Assembly: GCF_018881605.1 (NCBI RefSeq) | Contig: NZ_JACVPZ010000001.1 | Span: 1,302,001-1,366,000, forward strand | DNA from: Polynucleobacter sp. UB-Tiil-W10 | GTDB lineage: Bacteria > Pseudomonadota > Gammaproteobacteria > Burkholderiales > Burkholderiaceae | DNA: 64,000 nucleotides | Reading direction: 5' to 3' | Part shown: piece by piece, positions 18,535 to 28,086 of the stretch | How the letters are laid out: each line of letters begins with the position of its first letter | Position numbering within the stretch: position 1 is the stretch's first letter | Notes under the pieces: model-generated | Database searches by the model: none | What the model saw: only the letters and a program-made list of their open reading frames with translations | Told to the model about the DNA's origin: nothing | Translations under genes and position numbers: made by a program

Positions 18535-19180
18535 GCACTTTTCCTTTGCCAGTTTTTTGTTTAAAGCCGCATAGTGGCTCCACTATGCATTGTGCACAAT
18601 CTGGGTTTCGTGCTTTACAAGTATATCGGCCGTGCAGAATAAGCCAGTGATGAGCATCTAATAAATATTCCTTAGGTACGCGCTTCAGTAATTGCTCTTC
18701 CACTTTCACAACATCTTTGCCGGGCGCTAGGCCCGTACGGTTCGAGACTCTAAAGATATGGGTATCAACGGCGATAGTGGGTTGCCCAAATGCAGTGTTC
18801 AAAATAACGTTCGCTGTTTTTCTGCCAACACCTGGCAGGGCTTCCAATTCTTCACGGGTTTGTGGTACTTCACCACTATGTTTTTCAAGAAGAAGTCGAC
18901 AGGCCTCTTGAATATGTTTGCCCTTGGAGTTAAATAAACCAATATGCTGAATATAAGGTCTGACGCCTGCTTCACCAAGAGCTAAAAGAGCCTGCGGGGT
19001 ATTGGCTACCTTGTAGAGTTTGCGTGTTCCCTTGTTAACCGATACATCGGTTGCTTGCGCTGATAGCAATACTGCAATTAATAGCTCAAATGGTGAGCTG
19101 TATTCCAACTCAGTTTCTGGTTTGGGGTTATTCGCTTTGAGTTGCTCAAAAAAAGCCCGACGCTTTTCTACATTCATCAT
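18521..19180 (-). CDS. nth: Endonuclease III
   Basis: Bifunctional base-excision glycosylase/AP lyase that removes oxidised pyrimidines. The 219 residues carry the helix-hairpin-helix LPGVGRKTANVIL with the catalytic Lys (about 121), the catalytic Asp in TIAVDTHIFRVSNR (about 139), and a C-terminal [4Fe-4S] loop with C-x6-C-x2-C-x5-C spacing (CKARNPDCAQCIVEPLC, about 191-207). It overlaps the upstream ferredoxin-like gene by 4 bases, an nth/rnfB pairing common in betaproteobacteria. Confidence 0.97.
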   Translation of the reverse strand: MMNVEKRRAFFEQLKANNPKPETELEYSSPFELLIAVLLSAQATDVSVNKGTRKLYKVANTPQALLALGEAGVRPYIQHIGLFNSKGKHIQEACRLLLEKHSGEVPQTREELEALPGVGRKTANVILNTAFGQPTIAVDTHIFRVSNRTGLAPGKDVVKVEEQLLKRVPKEYLLDAHHWLILHGRYTCKARNPDCAQCIVEPLCGFKQKTGKGKVRGDI

Positions 19181-19863
19181 TTCTTTTGCTGGGCTCGTGC
19201 AATGGCTGCTGCAATAATGGCGCGTTTACGCTCTTGCTCTTGCAGTTCATTCGCGGAAGATGGGCTTTCTGCATTGACCGTAGATAATTTTGCCTCAGCC
19301 TTTTTAGCTAAACGATCATTGTTATCTTTCTGCTCTCTATCAAGACGCTGCTCGCGATCGTGATAACGCTTACGAGAAACATCCGCAAGCTCTTGGGACC
19401 AAGCATCCCAACCAGTTTGATGTCCGGTGACATCAATCATGCTGATGCAGTCGACTGGACATGGTGGAATGCAGAGATCGCAACCAGTGCACCACTCGGT
19501 CAAAACTACATGCATTTGTTTGGAAGCGCCAACAATTGCATCAACAGGGCATGCCTGAATACATAGCGTGCAGCCTATGCACTTTTGGGGATCGATAAAT
19601 GCGACTGACCTAGGACGCTCTAGGCCGCAATCTGGATCGATTGTGGGGTGAAGATCAAATGCATCTTGTGGATAAATCGGTATTAGCACCCTACTTAGAC
19701 GTTCAATACCTACCACGCCTCCAGGAGGGCAGCGATTTGGTAGAGCTTCACCACTGGCCATTGCTTCTGCATATCCACGGCAATCTGGGTAGCCACACTT
19801 AGTGCATTGTGTTTGCGGAAGAATATCCTCAAGTTGATCGATGAGTGTATTTGTTTGGCTCAT
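19177..19863 (-). CDS. RnfB/RsxB-like ferredoxin
   Basis: Iron-sulfur protein of 228 residues. An N-terminal Fe-S domain (CTKCGYPDCRGYAEA, about 20-34, then CPPGG) is followed by two [4Fe-4S] ferredoxin motifs, CIGCTLCIQACPVDAI (about 94-109) and CTGCDLCIPPCPVDCI (about 124-139). The C-terminus (about 160-228) is a charged helix rich in Lys, Glu and Ala. It lacks the N-terminal membrane helix of true RnfB, and no other rnf/rsx genes are nearby. It may serve as an electron carrier, perhaps for the adjacent nth product, but that is speculative. Confidence 0.87.
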   Translation of the reverse strand: MSQTNTLIDQLEDILPQTQCTKCGYPDCRGYAEAMASGEALPNRCPPGGVVGIERLSRVLIPIYPQDAFDLHPTIDPDCGLERPRSVAFIDPQKCIGCTLCIQACPVDAIVGASKQMHVVLTEWCTGCDLCIPPCPVDCISMIDVTGHQTGWDAWSQELADVSRKRYHDREQRLDREQKDNNDRLAKKAEAKLSTVNAESPSSANELQEQERKRAIIAAAIARAQQKK

Positions 19864-19917
19864 GGAAATTGCTTGCGGTGATCTTCTTAAAATTAAAGGC
19901 TCCGAAGAGCCCTTAAT

Positions 19918-21198
19918 TTACGCAGACTTGGTAGTCCGAGTAGCTGTTTTCTTCGTATTCTGATGCTCACGAATAAACGCTTTAATTTTTGGATAAACCT
20001 TCTCACGCCAACGACGACCAGCAAAGATGCCGTAGTGACCAGCACCAGCAACTTCGTAGTGATCTTTGTTATCTTTTGGAATACCTGCACACAAACCATG
20101 TGCTGAACGTGTTTGACCGCTTCCGGAGATATCGTCAAGTTCACCTTCAATAGTTAGAAGGGCAGTCTTTTTAATATCTTGTGGTTTGACTAGTTCACCT
20201 GCAACTTTCCAAGTGCCATTTGGCAATGCATAGTCTTGGAAAACAGTCTTGATAGTGTCTAGGTAGAACTTGGAATCTAAATCCAATACCGCGTTGTACT
20301 CGTCGTAGAAGCGAATATGAGATTCGGCATCCTGCTCGTCACCGCGTACTAAATTCTGGAAGTAATCCCAGTGAGACTGCAAGTGATTCTGTGGGTTCAT
20401 GGCAATGAAGCCAGTGTGCTGCAAGAAGCCTGGATATACGCGACGACCGGCGCCTGGATAGTTAGGAGGTACGTTGTAAATTACATGACTCTCAAACCAC
20501 TCATAAGACTTCTGATCTGCTAGGTTGTTAACCGCAGTTGGTGACTTACGTGCATCAATCGGTCCGCCCATCATGATCATTGATGCTGGAGTCGCTTCGC
20601 CAGAAGATGCCATCAAGGAGATTGCCCCTAAGGTTGGAACAGTTGGTTGGCAAACAGAAATTACATGCAAATCTTTTGCGCCGATAGCGCGAATGAATTC
20701 TTGAATGTAGTGTACGTAGTCGTCAAGACCAAATTCACCATCCTCAACGGGAACTAGACGTGCATCAATCCAGTCAGTGATGTAAACCTTGTGATCTTGC
20801 AAGAGAGTGCGAACAGTGTCACGCAATAGGGTGGAGTGGTGACCTGATAAAGGGGCTACCACTAAAACTACAGGATCTTCCTTGAGTTTTTTGATGACTT
20901 CGACATCATCAGAAAAGCGCTTAAAACGAACCAAATTGCAAAAAGGTTTTGCTACGGCAGTTCTTTCATGAATGGCAACTTCTTTGCCATAGGCCTGGAC
21001 TGAACGAATACCAAATTCTGGTTTTTTGTAATTTTTGCCTAAACGGTAGAGTAGTTCATAACTGGCAGCCAATCGATCTGATCCTGGAACCTTAGAGGCA
21101 GGATTAGAAGCGTTAATAAAAGCTTCAGAGGCAGCGCGTGCCCATGAACTCACTGGTTGAAGTAAGGCTTTTTGAAATTCGTGTAACTGATATAGCAT
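19918..21198 (-). CDS. phaZ: Intracellular polyhydroxyalkanoate depolymerase, PhaZ1 type
   Basis: Mobilises stored polyhydroxybutyrate. The 426-residue length fits the PhaZ1-type intracellular depolymerases of Cupriavidus. The nucleophile is a cysteine, Cys183 in VISVCQPTVPT, at the same residue number as in the Cupriavidus enzyme. The rest of the triad is probably an Asp in IEGELDDISG (about 355) and the His in GAGHYGIFAGRRW (about 390). No signal peptide is present. The Lys/Thr-rich tail (NTKKTATRTTK) could contact granules or nucleic acid. It is a single gene between a ferredoxin-like gene and an aminotransferase. Confidence 0.94.
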   Translation of the reverse strand: MLYQLHEFQKALLQPVSSWARAASEAFINASNPASKVPGSDRLAASYELLYRLGKNYKKPEFGIRSVQAYGKEVAIHERTAVAKPFCNLVRFKRFSDDVEVIKKLKEDPVVLVVAPLSGHHSTLLRDTVRTLLQDHKVYITDWIDARLVPVEDGEFGLDDYVHYIQEFIRAIGAKDLHVISVCQPTVPTLGAISLMASSGEATPASMIMMGGPIDARKSPTAVNNLADQKSYEWFESHVIYNVPPNYPGAGRRVYPGFLQHTGFIAMNPQNHLQSHWDYFQNLVRGDEQDAESHIRFYDEYNAVLDLDSKFYLDTIKTVFQDYALPNGTWKVAGELVKPQDIKKTALLTIEGELDDISGSGQTRSAHGLCAGIPKDNKDHYEVAGAGHYGIFAGRRWREKVYPKIKAFIREHQNTKKTATRTTKSA

Positions 21199-21239
21199 GG
21201 TGCCTCCGGTAATTCAGTGTATCCGCTTATTACGCTTTA

Positions 21240-22439
21240 TTAAGCCAATACGCGGGCGATTGCTTTTGCTACCTTATCAATATTTTTAGTATTGAGGGCT
21301 GCAACACAAATGCGACCAGTAGAAAGGGCATAAATGCCATCCTCTTTCTGCAAGCGCTCAACTTGCTCAGCTGTTAAACCTGAGTAAGAAAACATTCCAC
21401 GTTGTTGCTCGATGAAAGCGAAGTCTTGCTTCACACCAGCAGCAGCGAGTTTTTCAACGAGACCCTGACGCATTGCTTTAATGCGATCACGCATCTCTGC
21501 CAACTCATCTTCCCAGAGCTTACGTAATTCTGGTGAATTTAAAACGGCAGCTGCGATAGCGGCTCCGTGAGTTGGGGGATTGGAATAGTTAGTGCGAATC
21601 ACGCGTTTTAATTGTGAAAGCACGCGAGTGGATTCATCCTTGCTTTGTGTCACGATAGACAAGGCACCAACACGCTCACCATAGAGCGAGAATGATTTTG
21701 AAAAAGAGCTAGAAACAAAGAAAGACATACCGGATTGGGCAAACAGGCGCACCGCGATGCCATCTTGCTCTATCCCAGCGGCAAATCCTTGGTATGCCAT
21801 ATCCAAGAAAGGGATCAAGCCTTTGTTCTTGCAGATCTCAATCACTTGATGCCATTGCGCTTCTGTAATATCTGCACCAGTTGGGTTATGACAGCATGCA
21901 TGCAGGAGCACTGTTGTGTTCTTTGGGAAAGACTCTAGGGACTTCACCATGCCATCAAAATCTACGCCACGAGTTTTACCATCGAAGTAGGTGTACTCAA
22001 CAACTTCAAATCCAGCGGATTCAAAAATGCCGCGGTGATTTTCCCAAGTTGGGTTGCTGATTGCGCATGGTGCATTTACATTAAGGCGCTTAATAAAGTC
22101 GGCACCAACGCGCAAAGCGCCAGTTCCACCCAGGCACTCAGCAGTAACAACGCGACCATCTTTAATTAATTCAGAGTCAGCGCCAAACAAGAGGTTTTGC
22201 ACTGCACTGTTGTAAGGATTTGGACCTTCGATTGGGATGTAGCTACGTGGTGAATGCTTTGCAACAATCGCCTCTTCAGCTTTGATAACCGCCTTCAAAA
22301 GAGGAACCTTGCCTTCGTCTGTGTAATAAACACCCACACCTAAGTTCACTTTGTCAGCGCGCTGGTCGGCAACGTAGGCTTCTGTGAGGCCAAAAATAGG
22401 ATCTTTAGGGGCTAATTGGACGGAGGCAAACAGGGTCAT
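21240..22439 (-). CDS. Aspartate/aromatic aminotransferase
   Basis: Subgroup I-alpha PLP aminotransferase of 399 residues, like E. coli AspC and TyrB. Family signatures include DPIFGLTEAYVADQRADKVNLGVGVY in sequence order, HACCHNPTGAD, the PLP lysine Lys248 in SSSFSKSFSLYGERVG, and the substrate Arg in GRICVAALN near the end. The sequence does not say whether aspartate or aromatic amino acids are preferred. It is divergent from uvrB with about 170 bases between them. Confidence 0.93.
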   Translation of the reverse strand: MTLFASVQLAPKDPIFGLTEAYVADQRADKVNLGVGVYYTDEGKVPLLKAVIKAEEAIVAKHSPRSYIPIEGPNPYNSAVQNLLFGADSELIKDGRVVTAECLGGTGALRVGADFIKRLNVNAPCAISNPTWENHRGIFESAGFEVVEYTYFDGKTRGVDFDGMVKSLESFPKNTTVLLHACCHNPTGADITEAQWHQVIEICKNKGLIPFLDMAYQGFAAGIEQDGIAVRLFAQSGMSFFVSSSFSKSFSLYGERVGALSIVTQSKDESTRVLSQLKRVIRTNYSNPPTHGAAIAAAVLNSPELRKLWEDELAEMRDRIKAMRQGLVEKLAAAGVKQDFAFIEQQRGMFSYSGLTAEQVERLQKEDGIYALSTGRICVAALNTKNIDKVAKAIARVLA

Positions 22440-22608
22440 TTGAGGTCGAAAGTGGTGGTTAAAGGGGGTTTAGGGGCAGTTTTGTGCGTAATTGACGTTA
22501 ATTTCAGTTTAATTGTCGGTTTTTGAAGCCAGAATCAACTATTTCCTAAGAAAAACGGCAAAATCATTGTTTGTACAAAATTCTCCGTGAAGAAATCTCA
22601 CAGGTGAA

Positions 22609-24762
22609 ATGATAGCCGAGATGCCTCCTAAGTTGCCTAAAACTGGTTTAAATTCTGAAGTAAAAGTAGTGAATACGAGCCCCGCGGCAGATCCCTTGGG
22701 TGAAGCTGGTCACGACCTGGATCCGGCTAAATTTGTTACCTTCCCAGACTCTCCTTATCACCTCTACCAGCCATTTCCGCCTGCGGGAGACCAACCACAG
22801 GCTATTGATGCCCTGGTTGAGGGGATTGAGGACGGATTGACCTTTCAGACGCTCTTGGGGGTTACGGGGTCCGGAAAGACCTTCACGATGGCCAATGTCA
22901 TCGCTAGAACAGGTCGTCCAGCCATTATTTTTGCCCCCAATAAGACTTTGGCAGCTCAGCTGTATAGCGAATTTAGGGAGTTTTTCCCGAAAAACGCGGT
23001 TGAGTACTTCGTTAGCTACTACGACTATTACCAGCCAGAGGCCTATGTTCCTCAACGGGACCTCTTCATTGAAAAAGATTCCTCGATTAACGAACACATT
23101 GAACAGATGCGTTTGTCTGCAACGAAAAGCTTGTTAGAGCGTCGCGATGTCATCATCGTTGCAACCGTATCTGCAATTTATGGCATTGGTAATCCTGGCG
23201 ACTATCACAGCATGGTCATGACATTACGCCCGGGTGACAAGATGAGTCAGCGTGATATTTTGATGCGCCTCATTGCTATGCAATACGACCGCAATGAAAC
23301 GGATTTCAAGCGTGGCGTATTTAGAGTGCGCGGTGACACGATTGATATTTTCCCTGCTGAACATAATGAACTTGCGGTGCGTGTTGAGCTATTTGATGAT
23401 GTGATTGAGAGTTTGCAATTCTTTGATCCTCTCACTGGAAAGATTCGTCAAAAGATTCCACGCTTTACTGTGTACCCAAGTTCGCATTACGTAACACCAC
23501 GCGATACAGTCTTGAAAGCGATTGAAACTATCAAGATAGAGTTGCGCACTCGTTTAGATGAGTTTGTTAAGGATGGAAAGCTAGTTGAGGCACAACGCCT
23601 TGAGCAACGGACCCGTTTTGATTTAGAGATGCTTAACGAATTAGGTTTTTGTAAAGGGATCGAGAACTACTCCCGTCACCTTTCAGGGGCAGCACCTGGC
23701 GATGCCCCGCCGACGCTGGTGGATTACCTGCCGAACGATGCTTTGATGTTCCTAGATGAGAGCCATGTGCTGATTGGACAGCTCAACGCTATGTACAACG
23801 GTGATAAATCTCGTAAACATACTTTGGTTGAATTTGGTTTCCGCTTGCCATCAGCAATGGATAACCGCCCCCTCAAATTTACCGAGTTTGAAACCAAGAT
23901 GCGTCAAACCATTTTTGTTTCTGCAACACCTGCTGATTATGAGAAGGCGCATCAAGGACAAGTAGTTGAGCAGGTTGCAAGACCAACGGGATTGGTTGAT
24001 CCAGAAATTGAAGTCTTGCCAGCAAGTACGCAGGTAGATGATTTGCTCGATCAAATTCATGCACGCGTCAAAGTACATGAGCGAGTTCTAGTTACCGTAT
24101 TGACGAAAAGAATGGCTGAGCAATTAACCGATTATCTTTCGGATAATGGTGTAAAGGTGCGCTATGTTCACTCTGATATTGATACTGTGGAGCGCGTAGA
24201 AATTTTGCGCGACTTACGTTTGGGTGTCTTCGACGTACTAGTTGGTATTAATTTATTGCGCGAAGGATTGGACATTCCTGAAGTGTCATTGGTTGCCATT
24301 TTGGATGCTGATAAAGAGGGCTTCTTGCGTTCAGAACGCAGCTTGATTCAGACCATTGGCCGTGCTGCTCGCAACGTGCGAGGCAAAGCCATCTTGTATG
24401 CCGACAGAGTTACTGACTCCATGAAACGCGCTATGGGTGAGACTGAAAGGCGCCGCACCAAGCAAATTGCCTTTAATAAACTTCATGGGATTGAGCCTAA
24501 GGGGGTCAAAAAGCGCATCAAGGACATTATTGATGGTGTCTATGACGTCAAAGAGAAGCGTCAGGAGATGCAGGTTGAGCAGGAGCGGGCTCGCTATGAG
24601 GATATGGGCGAGAAGGACCTGGCAACTGAAATTAAGCGTCTGGAGAAGCAAATGAACGCTGAAGCTAAGAATTTGGAGTTTGAAAAGGCCGCCAGCACCC
24701 GGGATAGGCTAACTAAGGTGAAAGAAATGGCTTTTGGGGCGAGATCTAGGGATTCAGTCTAA
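22609..24762 (+). CDS. uvrB: Excinuclease ABC subunit B
   Basis: Damage-verifying helicase of nucleotide excision repair. The 717 residues include an N-terminal extension of about 40 relative to E. coli. Walker [10 protein letters not shown] lies at about 84-92, the DNA-threading beta-hairpin in [16 protein letters not shown] (about 133-148), DESHV is the DEAD-like box, and RAARNVRG is helicase motif VI. The C-terminal UVR domain is at about 670-705. A second in-frame ATG at 22621 could be the true start. I saw no LexA-type CTG-N10-CAG box close upstream. Confidence 0.97.
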   Translation: MIAEMPPKLPKTGLNSEVKVVNTSPAADPLGEAGHDLDPAKFVTFPDSPYHLYQPFPPAGDQPQAIDALVEGIEDGLTFQTLLGVTGSGKTFTMANVIARTGRPAIIFAPNKTLAAQLYSEFREFFPKNAVEYFVSYYDYYQPEAYVPQRDLFIEKDSSINEHIEQMRLSATKSLLERRDVIIVATVSAIYGIGNPGDYHSMVMTLRPGDKMSQRDILMRLIAMQYDRNETDFKRGVFRVRGDTIDIFPAEHNELAVRVELFDDVIESLQFFDPLTGKIRQKIPRFTVYPSSHYVTPRDTVLKAIETIKIELRTRLDEFVKDGKLVEAQRLEQRTRFDLEMLNELGFCKGIENYSRHLSGAAPGDAPPTLVDYLPNDALMFLDESHVLIGQLNAMYNGDKSRKHTLVEFGFRLPSAMDNRPLKFTEFETKMRQTIFVSATPADYEKAHQGQVVEQVARPTGLVDPEIEVLPASTQVDDLLDQIHARVKVHERVLVTVLTKRMAEQLTDYLSDNGVKVRYVHSDIDTVERVEILRDLRLGVFDVLVGINLLREGLDIPEVSLVAILDADKEGFLRSERSLIQTIGRAARNVRGKAILYADRVTDSMKRAMGETERRRTKQIAFNKLHGIEPKGVKKRIKDIIDGVYDVKEKRQEMQVEQERARYEDMGEKDLATEIKRLEKQMNAEAKNLEFEKAASTRDRLTKVKEMAFGARSRDSV

Positions 24763-24855
24763 AGGTTCGATTGGCTAATTCCTGGCTTGCTTTAAGGTTT
24801 TTTGGGATAATGCCTGAGCAAATTTCTAGGGTATATGTTAAAGTTGAGTGGAATG

Positions 24856-24876
24856 GTCGGGTATTACCCGCCCGAC
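24856..24876. promoter_or_regulatory. Candidate IscR-binding dyad upstream of iscR
   Basis: GTCGGG (24856-24861) and CCCGAC (24871-24876) form an inverted repeat separated by 9 bases. CCCGACTGTTA on its right arm resembles one half of the E. coli type 1 IscR site (YYGACTRWWW). The location, 39-59 bases before the iscR ATG, fits autorepression by [2Fe-2S]-IscR. The match to the full consensus is only partial. Confidence 0.4.
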
Positions 24877-24914
24877 TGTTAGCTGTCCATAACAATCCAT
24901 TACCAAGGTGACAT

Positions 24915-25487
24915 ATGAGACTTACAACCAAAGGTCGTTTTGCAGTAACCGCAATGATTGATTTAGCCCTGCGTGAAACGCATGGTCCCGTAACTTTGGC
25001 TGGAATTAGCCAAAGACAGAAGATTTCCCTTTCCTATCTCGAGCAATTGTTCGGCAAGTTGCGCCGCTTCAATATCGTGGAAAGTACACGCGGTCCTGGT
25101 GGTGGTTACACCCTAGCGCGTCCATCCTCCGAGGTGAGCGTGGCCGATATTATTATTGCAGTCGATGAGCCTCTCGATGCAACCCAGTGTGGCGGTAAAG
25201 GCAACTGTCATACGGATGATGAGAATCATGGTCGTTGTATGACGCATGATCTCTGGAGCAACCTGAATTCCAAAATGGTTGAGTACCTCAGCTCGGTGAG
25301 CTTAAAAGATTTAGTTCATCAGCAAGAGGGGCGCGGCATTGTGATTCAAGATATGCGTCAACAAAAGAAAATTAAAGTTGAAAGTGCCAAGGCAGAGAAA
25401 ACTGCTCCAGCGCTTGCAGCTAAAAAAGAAGTTGCCCCTAAGGCACCATTGATTAATTCCGTATTCAATTTGGCCCGACAAAGTTAA
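24915..25487 (+). CDS. iscR: Iron-sulfur cluster regulator IscR
   Basis: Rrf2-family repressor of the isc operon, sensing cellular Fe-S status through a bound [2Fe-2S] cluster. The winged-helix N-terminus (MRLTTKGRFAVTAMIDLAL) and the recognition segment ISLSYLEQLFGKLR are typical. Cluster ligands are Cys92, Cys98, Cys108 and His111. The last cysteine is four residues further on than in E. coli (C-x5-C-x9-C instead of C-x5-C-x5-C). A Lys/Ala-rich C-terminal extension of about 25 residues follows. AAGGTG precedes the ATG. It leads iscSUA-hscBA-fdx. Confidence 0.96.
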   Translation: MRLTTKGRFAVTAMIDLALRETHGPVTLAGISQRQKISLSYLEQLFGKLRRFNIVESTRGPGGGYTLARPSSEVSVADIIIAVDEPLDATQCGGKGNCHTDDENHGRCMTHDLWSNLNSKMVEYLSSVSLKDLVHQQEGRGIVIQDMRQQKKIKVESAKAEKTAPALAAKKEVAPKAPLINSVFNLARQS

Positions 25488-25516
25488 TAACAGTATTACC
25501 TACCGATAAATAAACC

Positions 25517-26776
25517 ATGAACGCACCACAAGCTTTGCCGCAACAACCGGTTCCAATGTTTAGTCCTGAACACTTTCCGGTGTATATGGACTACTCGGCT
25601 ACAACGCCGATTGATCCTCGCGTAGTTGACAAAATGTTGCCATATTTGCGTGAGCAGTTTGGTAACGCCGCTTCACGGAGTCATGCTTATGGCTGGGCTG
25701 CAGAAGAGGCGGTTGAGTGGGCGCGTTCTGAGGTTGCTCAATTAGTGCATGCTGATCCAAGAGAGATCGTATTTACCAGTGGTGCTACTGAAAGTATTAA
25801 CTTGGCCTTGAAAGGTGCTGCACACTTCTATAAAGATCGTGGCAATCACATCATCACTGTTAAGACCGAACACAAAGCCACTTTAGATACTTGTCGTGAG
25901 CTCGAGCGCGAAGGCTATGAAGTCACTTATTTAGATGTGTTGCCGAATGGCCTGATTGATTTTGCACAGCTTGAAGCTGCGATGAAGCCCGGTACGATTT
26001 TGGCTTCAGTCATGTATGTCAATAATGAAATCGGCGTAGTGCAAGACATTCCTGCAATTGGCGACTTGTGCCGTTCACGCGGTGTGATTTTGCATGTGGA
26101 TGCAGCCCAGGCAACGGGTAAGGTAGAAATTGATCTCGAAAAGATCAAAGTTGATTTAATGAGTTTTTCTGCTCACAAGAGTTACGGCCCAAAAGGTATT
26201 GGTGCTTTGTTTGTGCGTCGTAAGCCCCGTATTCGCATTGAGGCTCAGATTCATGGTGGTGGTCATGAGCGCGGTATGCGTTCGGGAACTCTTGCCGTTC
26301 ACCAGATCGTAGGTTTGGGCGAGGCATTCCGTATTGCCCGTATCGAGATGGCAGAAGAAAATAAACGTATCCGGGCTTTGCGTGATCGCTTGTTAAATGG
26401 CTTGAAGGATATTGAAGAGGTTTATGTCAACGGTGATATGGACAATCGTGTTCCGCACAACCTGAACATAAGCTTTAACTATGTTGAAGGCGAATCTATG
26501 TTGATGGCCTTGAAAGATTTGGCGATCTCTTCTGGTTCGGCCTGTACTTCTGCTTCTTTAGAACCTTCTTATGTATTGCGTGCCTTAGGCCGCAATGATG
26601 AATTGGCGCATAGCTCGATTCGTTTTACTTTGGGTCGCTTTACGACTGAAGAAGAAGTAGATTTCACTATCAAGCTGGTGAAAGAAAAGATTGCCAAGTT
26701 GCGTGAGTTATCTCCGCTTTGGGAGATGTATAAGGACGGAATCGACATCAGCACGATTCAATGGGCAGCACACTAA
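25517..26776 (+). CDS. iscS: Cysteine desulfurase IscS
   Basis: PLP enzyme that removes sulfur from cysteine for Fe-S assembly and tRNA thiolation. It has 419 residues, slightly longer at the N-terminus than E. coli IscS; the conserved part begins at [15 protein letters not shown]. The PLP lysine is Lys221 in [12 protein letters not shown], and the persulfide-forming cysteine is Cys343 in [17 protein letters not shown]. It lies 29 bases after iscR and 30 before iscU. Confidence 0.97.
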   Translation: MNAPQALPQQPVPMFSPEHFPVYMDYSATTPIDPRVVDKMLPYLREQFGNAASRSHAYGWAAEEAVEWARSEVAQLVHADPREIVFTSGATESINLALKGAAHFYKDRGNHIITVKTEHKATLDTCRELEREGYEVTYLDVLPNGLIDFAQLEAAMKPGTILASVMYVNNEIGVVQDIPAIGDLCRSRGVILHVDAAQATGKVEIDLEKIKVDLMSFSAHKSYGPKGIGALFVRRKPRIRIEAQIHGGGHERGMRSGTLAVHQIVGLGEAFRIARIEMAEENKRIRALRDRLLNGLKDIEEVYVNGDMDNRVPHNLNISFNYVEGESMLMALKDLAISSGSACTSASLEPSYVLRALGRNDELAHSSIRFTLGRFTTEEEVDFTIKLVKEKIAKLRELSPLWEMYKDGIDISTIQWAAH

Positions 26777-26806
26777 AAAGATATAGAAGATTAAAGAGGA
26801 AATATC

Positions 26807-27193
26807 ATGGCATATAGCGAAAAGGTCATCGACCACTACGAAAATCCCCGTAACGTTGGTTCATTCGAAAAGGGTGATGACAGCGTAGGTACCGGCATGG
26901 TTGGCGCGCCAGCTTGCGGTGACGTCATGAAGTTGCAGATTCGTGTAAACGATCAAGGTGTGATCGAAGACGCTAAATTTAAGACCTATGGTTGTGGCTC
27001 TGCGATTGCTTCATCATCCCTAGTGACTGAATGGGTCAAGGGCAAGACTTTGGATCAAGCGCTTGAGATCAAGAATTCATTGATTGCTGAGGAGTTGGCT
27101 TTGCCCCCAGTAAAAATCCACTGCTCTATCTTGGCGGAAGATGCTATTAAGGCGGCGGTAGCGGATTACAAAGAAAAGCATCCAACGACATAA
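26807..27193 (+). CDS. iscU: Iron-sulfur scaffold protein IscU
   Basis: Scaffold on which [2Fe-2S] clusters are built before transfer. The 128 residues have the three ligand cysteines Cys37 (GAPACGDV), Cys63 (TYGCGSA) and Cys106, the last directly after the LPPVK motif (100-104) that HscA recognises. AGAGGAAATATC precedes the start codon. Confidence 0.98.
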   Translation: MAYSEKVIDHYENPRNVGSFEKGDDSVGTGMVGAPACGDVMKLQIRVNDQGVIEDAKFKTYGCGSAIASSSLVTEWVKGKTLDQALEIKNSLIAEELALPPVKIHCSILAEDAIKAAVADYKEKHPTT

Positions 27194-27230
27194 AAGCCGA
27201 AATAAAGAACGAAAAAACGAAGTCAACACT

Positions 27231-27554
27231 ATGGCAATTACCTTAACTGATAAAGCAGCTGCACACGTAAACCGCAACCTAGAAAAGCGCGGCAAGGGTT
27301 GTGGCTTGCGCTTGGGCGTTCGCACAACAGGTTGCTCTGGTTTGGCGTATCAACTTGAATATGTGGATGAGCCTGCAGCCGAAGACCAAGTCTTTGAGTC
27401 CAATGGCATTAAGGTATTTATAGATCCAAAAAGTTTGGCTTACTTAGATGGTACAGAGCTAGACTTTGTGCGCGAGGGTTTGAACGAAGGATTTAAGTTT
27501 CAGAATCCAAACGTAAAAGATGAGTGTGGTTGTGGCGAATCCTTCCGCGTCTGA
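27231..27554 (+). CDS. iscA: A-type iron-sulfur carrier IscA
   Basis: A-type carrier of 107 residues with the three conserved cysteines Cys35 (TTGCSG), Cys99 and Cys101 (DECGCGESF). It receives or supplies clusters or iron in Fe-S maturation. It sits between iscU and hscB, and its 3' end overlaps the predicted hscB start. Confidence 0.97.
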   Translation: MAITLTDKAAAHVNRNLEKRGKGCGLRLGVRTTGCSGLAYQLEYVDEPAAEDQVFESNGIKVFIDPKSLAYLDGTELDFVREGLNEGFKFQNPNVKDECGCGESFRV

Positions 27555-28059
27555 CAATTACTTTCGCTTCTTTGGTTTAAATCAGCAATTCAATATCGAT
27601 TTGCCTGCTCTAGAGCAGGCATACCTTGCGATTCAGAAGGAAGTGCACCCTGATCGCCATGCACGTGGAAGCGATGCAGAGAAGCGTCTTGCTATGCAAA
27701 TGGCAACCTTTGCCAATACCGCTTTGCAGACCCTGAAGAATCCTATTCAACGTGGCCTCTATATTTGCCAGCTTCATGGCGTTGATGCCAAGCTGGAAAC
27801 GAATACTGCGATGCCTGCTGCCTTTCTGATGAAGCAGATGGAATGGCGTGAAAGTTTAGATGAGCAAGCCGAAGATTTGTCTGCTCTAGATGATTTAATG
27901 ACTGAAGTTGAAGAGTCTAAGCAAGATACGTTGGCAGAAATTGCTCAGGCAATCGATGGCGCCAAGAACTATTTACGTGCCGCTGAGCTGCTTCGTGGTT
28001 TACTCTTTATTGATAAGTTTGCAGTTGAGCTTGATGACACCATTTCAACTTTAATCTAG
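27520..28059 (+). CDS. hscB: Fe-S co-chaperone HscB
   Basis: J-domain co-chaperone (179 residues) that delivers IscU to HscA. The J-domain comes first, with the HPD motif in [11 protein letters not shown] (about 41-51), followed by the C-terminal three-helix bundle that binds IscU ([18 protein letters not shown]). The ATG at 27520 overlaps iscA by 35 bases. Conserved sequence begins only at about [10 protein letters not shown] (residue 11), so a GTG a few codons downstream could be the real start. Confidence 0.93.
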   Translation: MSVVVANPSASDNYFRFFGLNQQFNIDLPALEQAYLAIQKEVHPDRHARGSDAEKRLAMQMATFANTALQTLKNPIQRGLYICQLHGVDAKLETNTAMPAAFLMKQMEWRESLDEQAEDLSALDDLMTEVEESKQDTLAEIAQAIDGAKNYLRAAELLRGLLFIDKFAVELDDTISTLI

Positions 28060-28086
28060 CCCTTACTCAAGCTAAACTCATCACTT

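Noticed and set aside
22570..22579. TTTGTACAAA palindrome before uvrB, considered as an SOS box
   Set aside because: It lacks the CTG-N10-CAG form of LexA sites; a 10-base palindrome of this composition is likely chance.
22648..23097. 149-codon open frame on the minus strand
   Set aside because: It lies wholly inside uvrB on the other strand, has no recognisable domain, and uvrB is certain.
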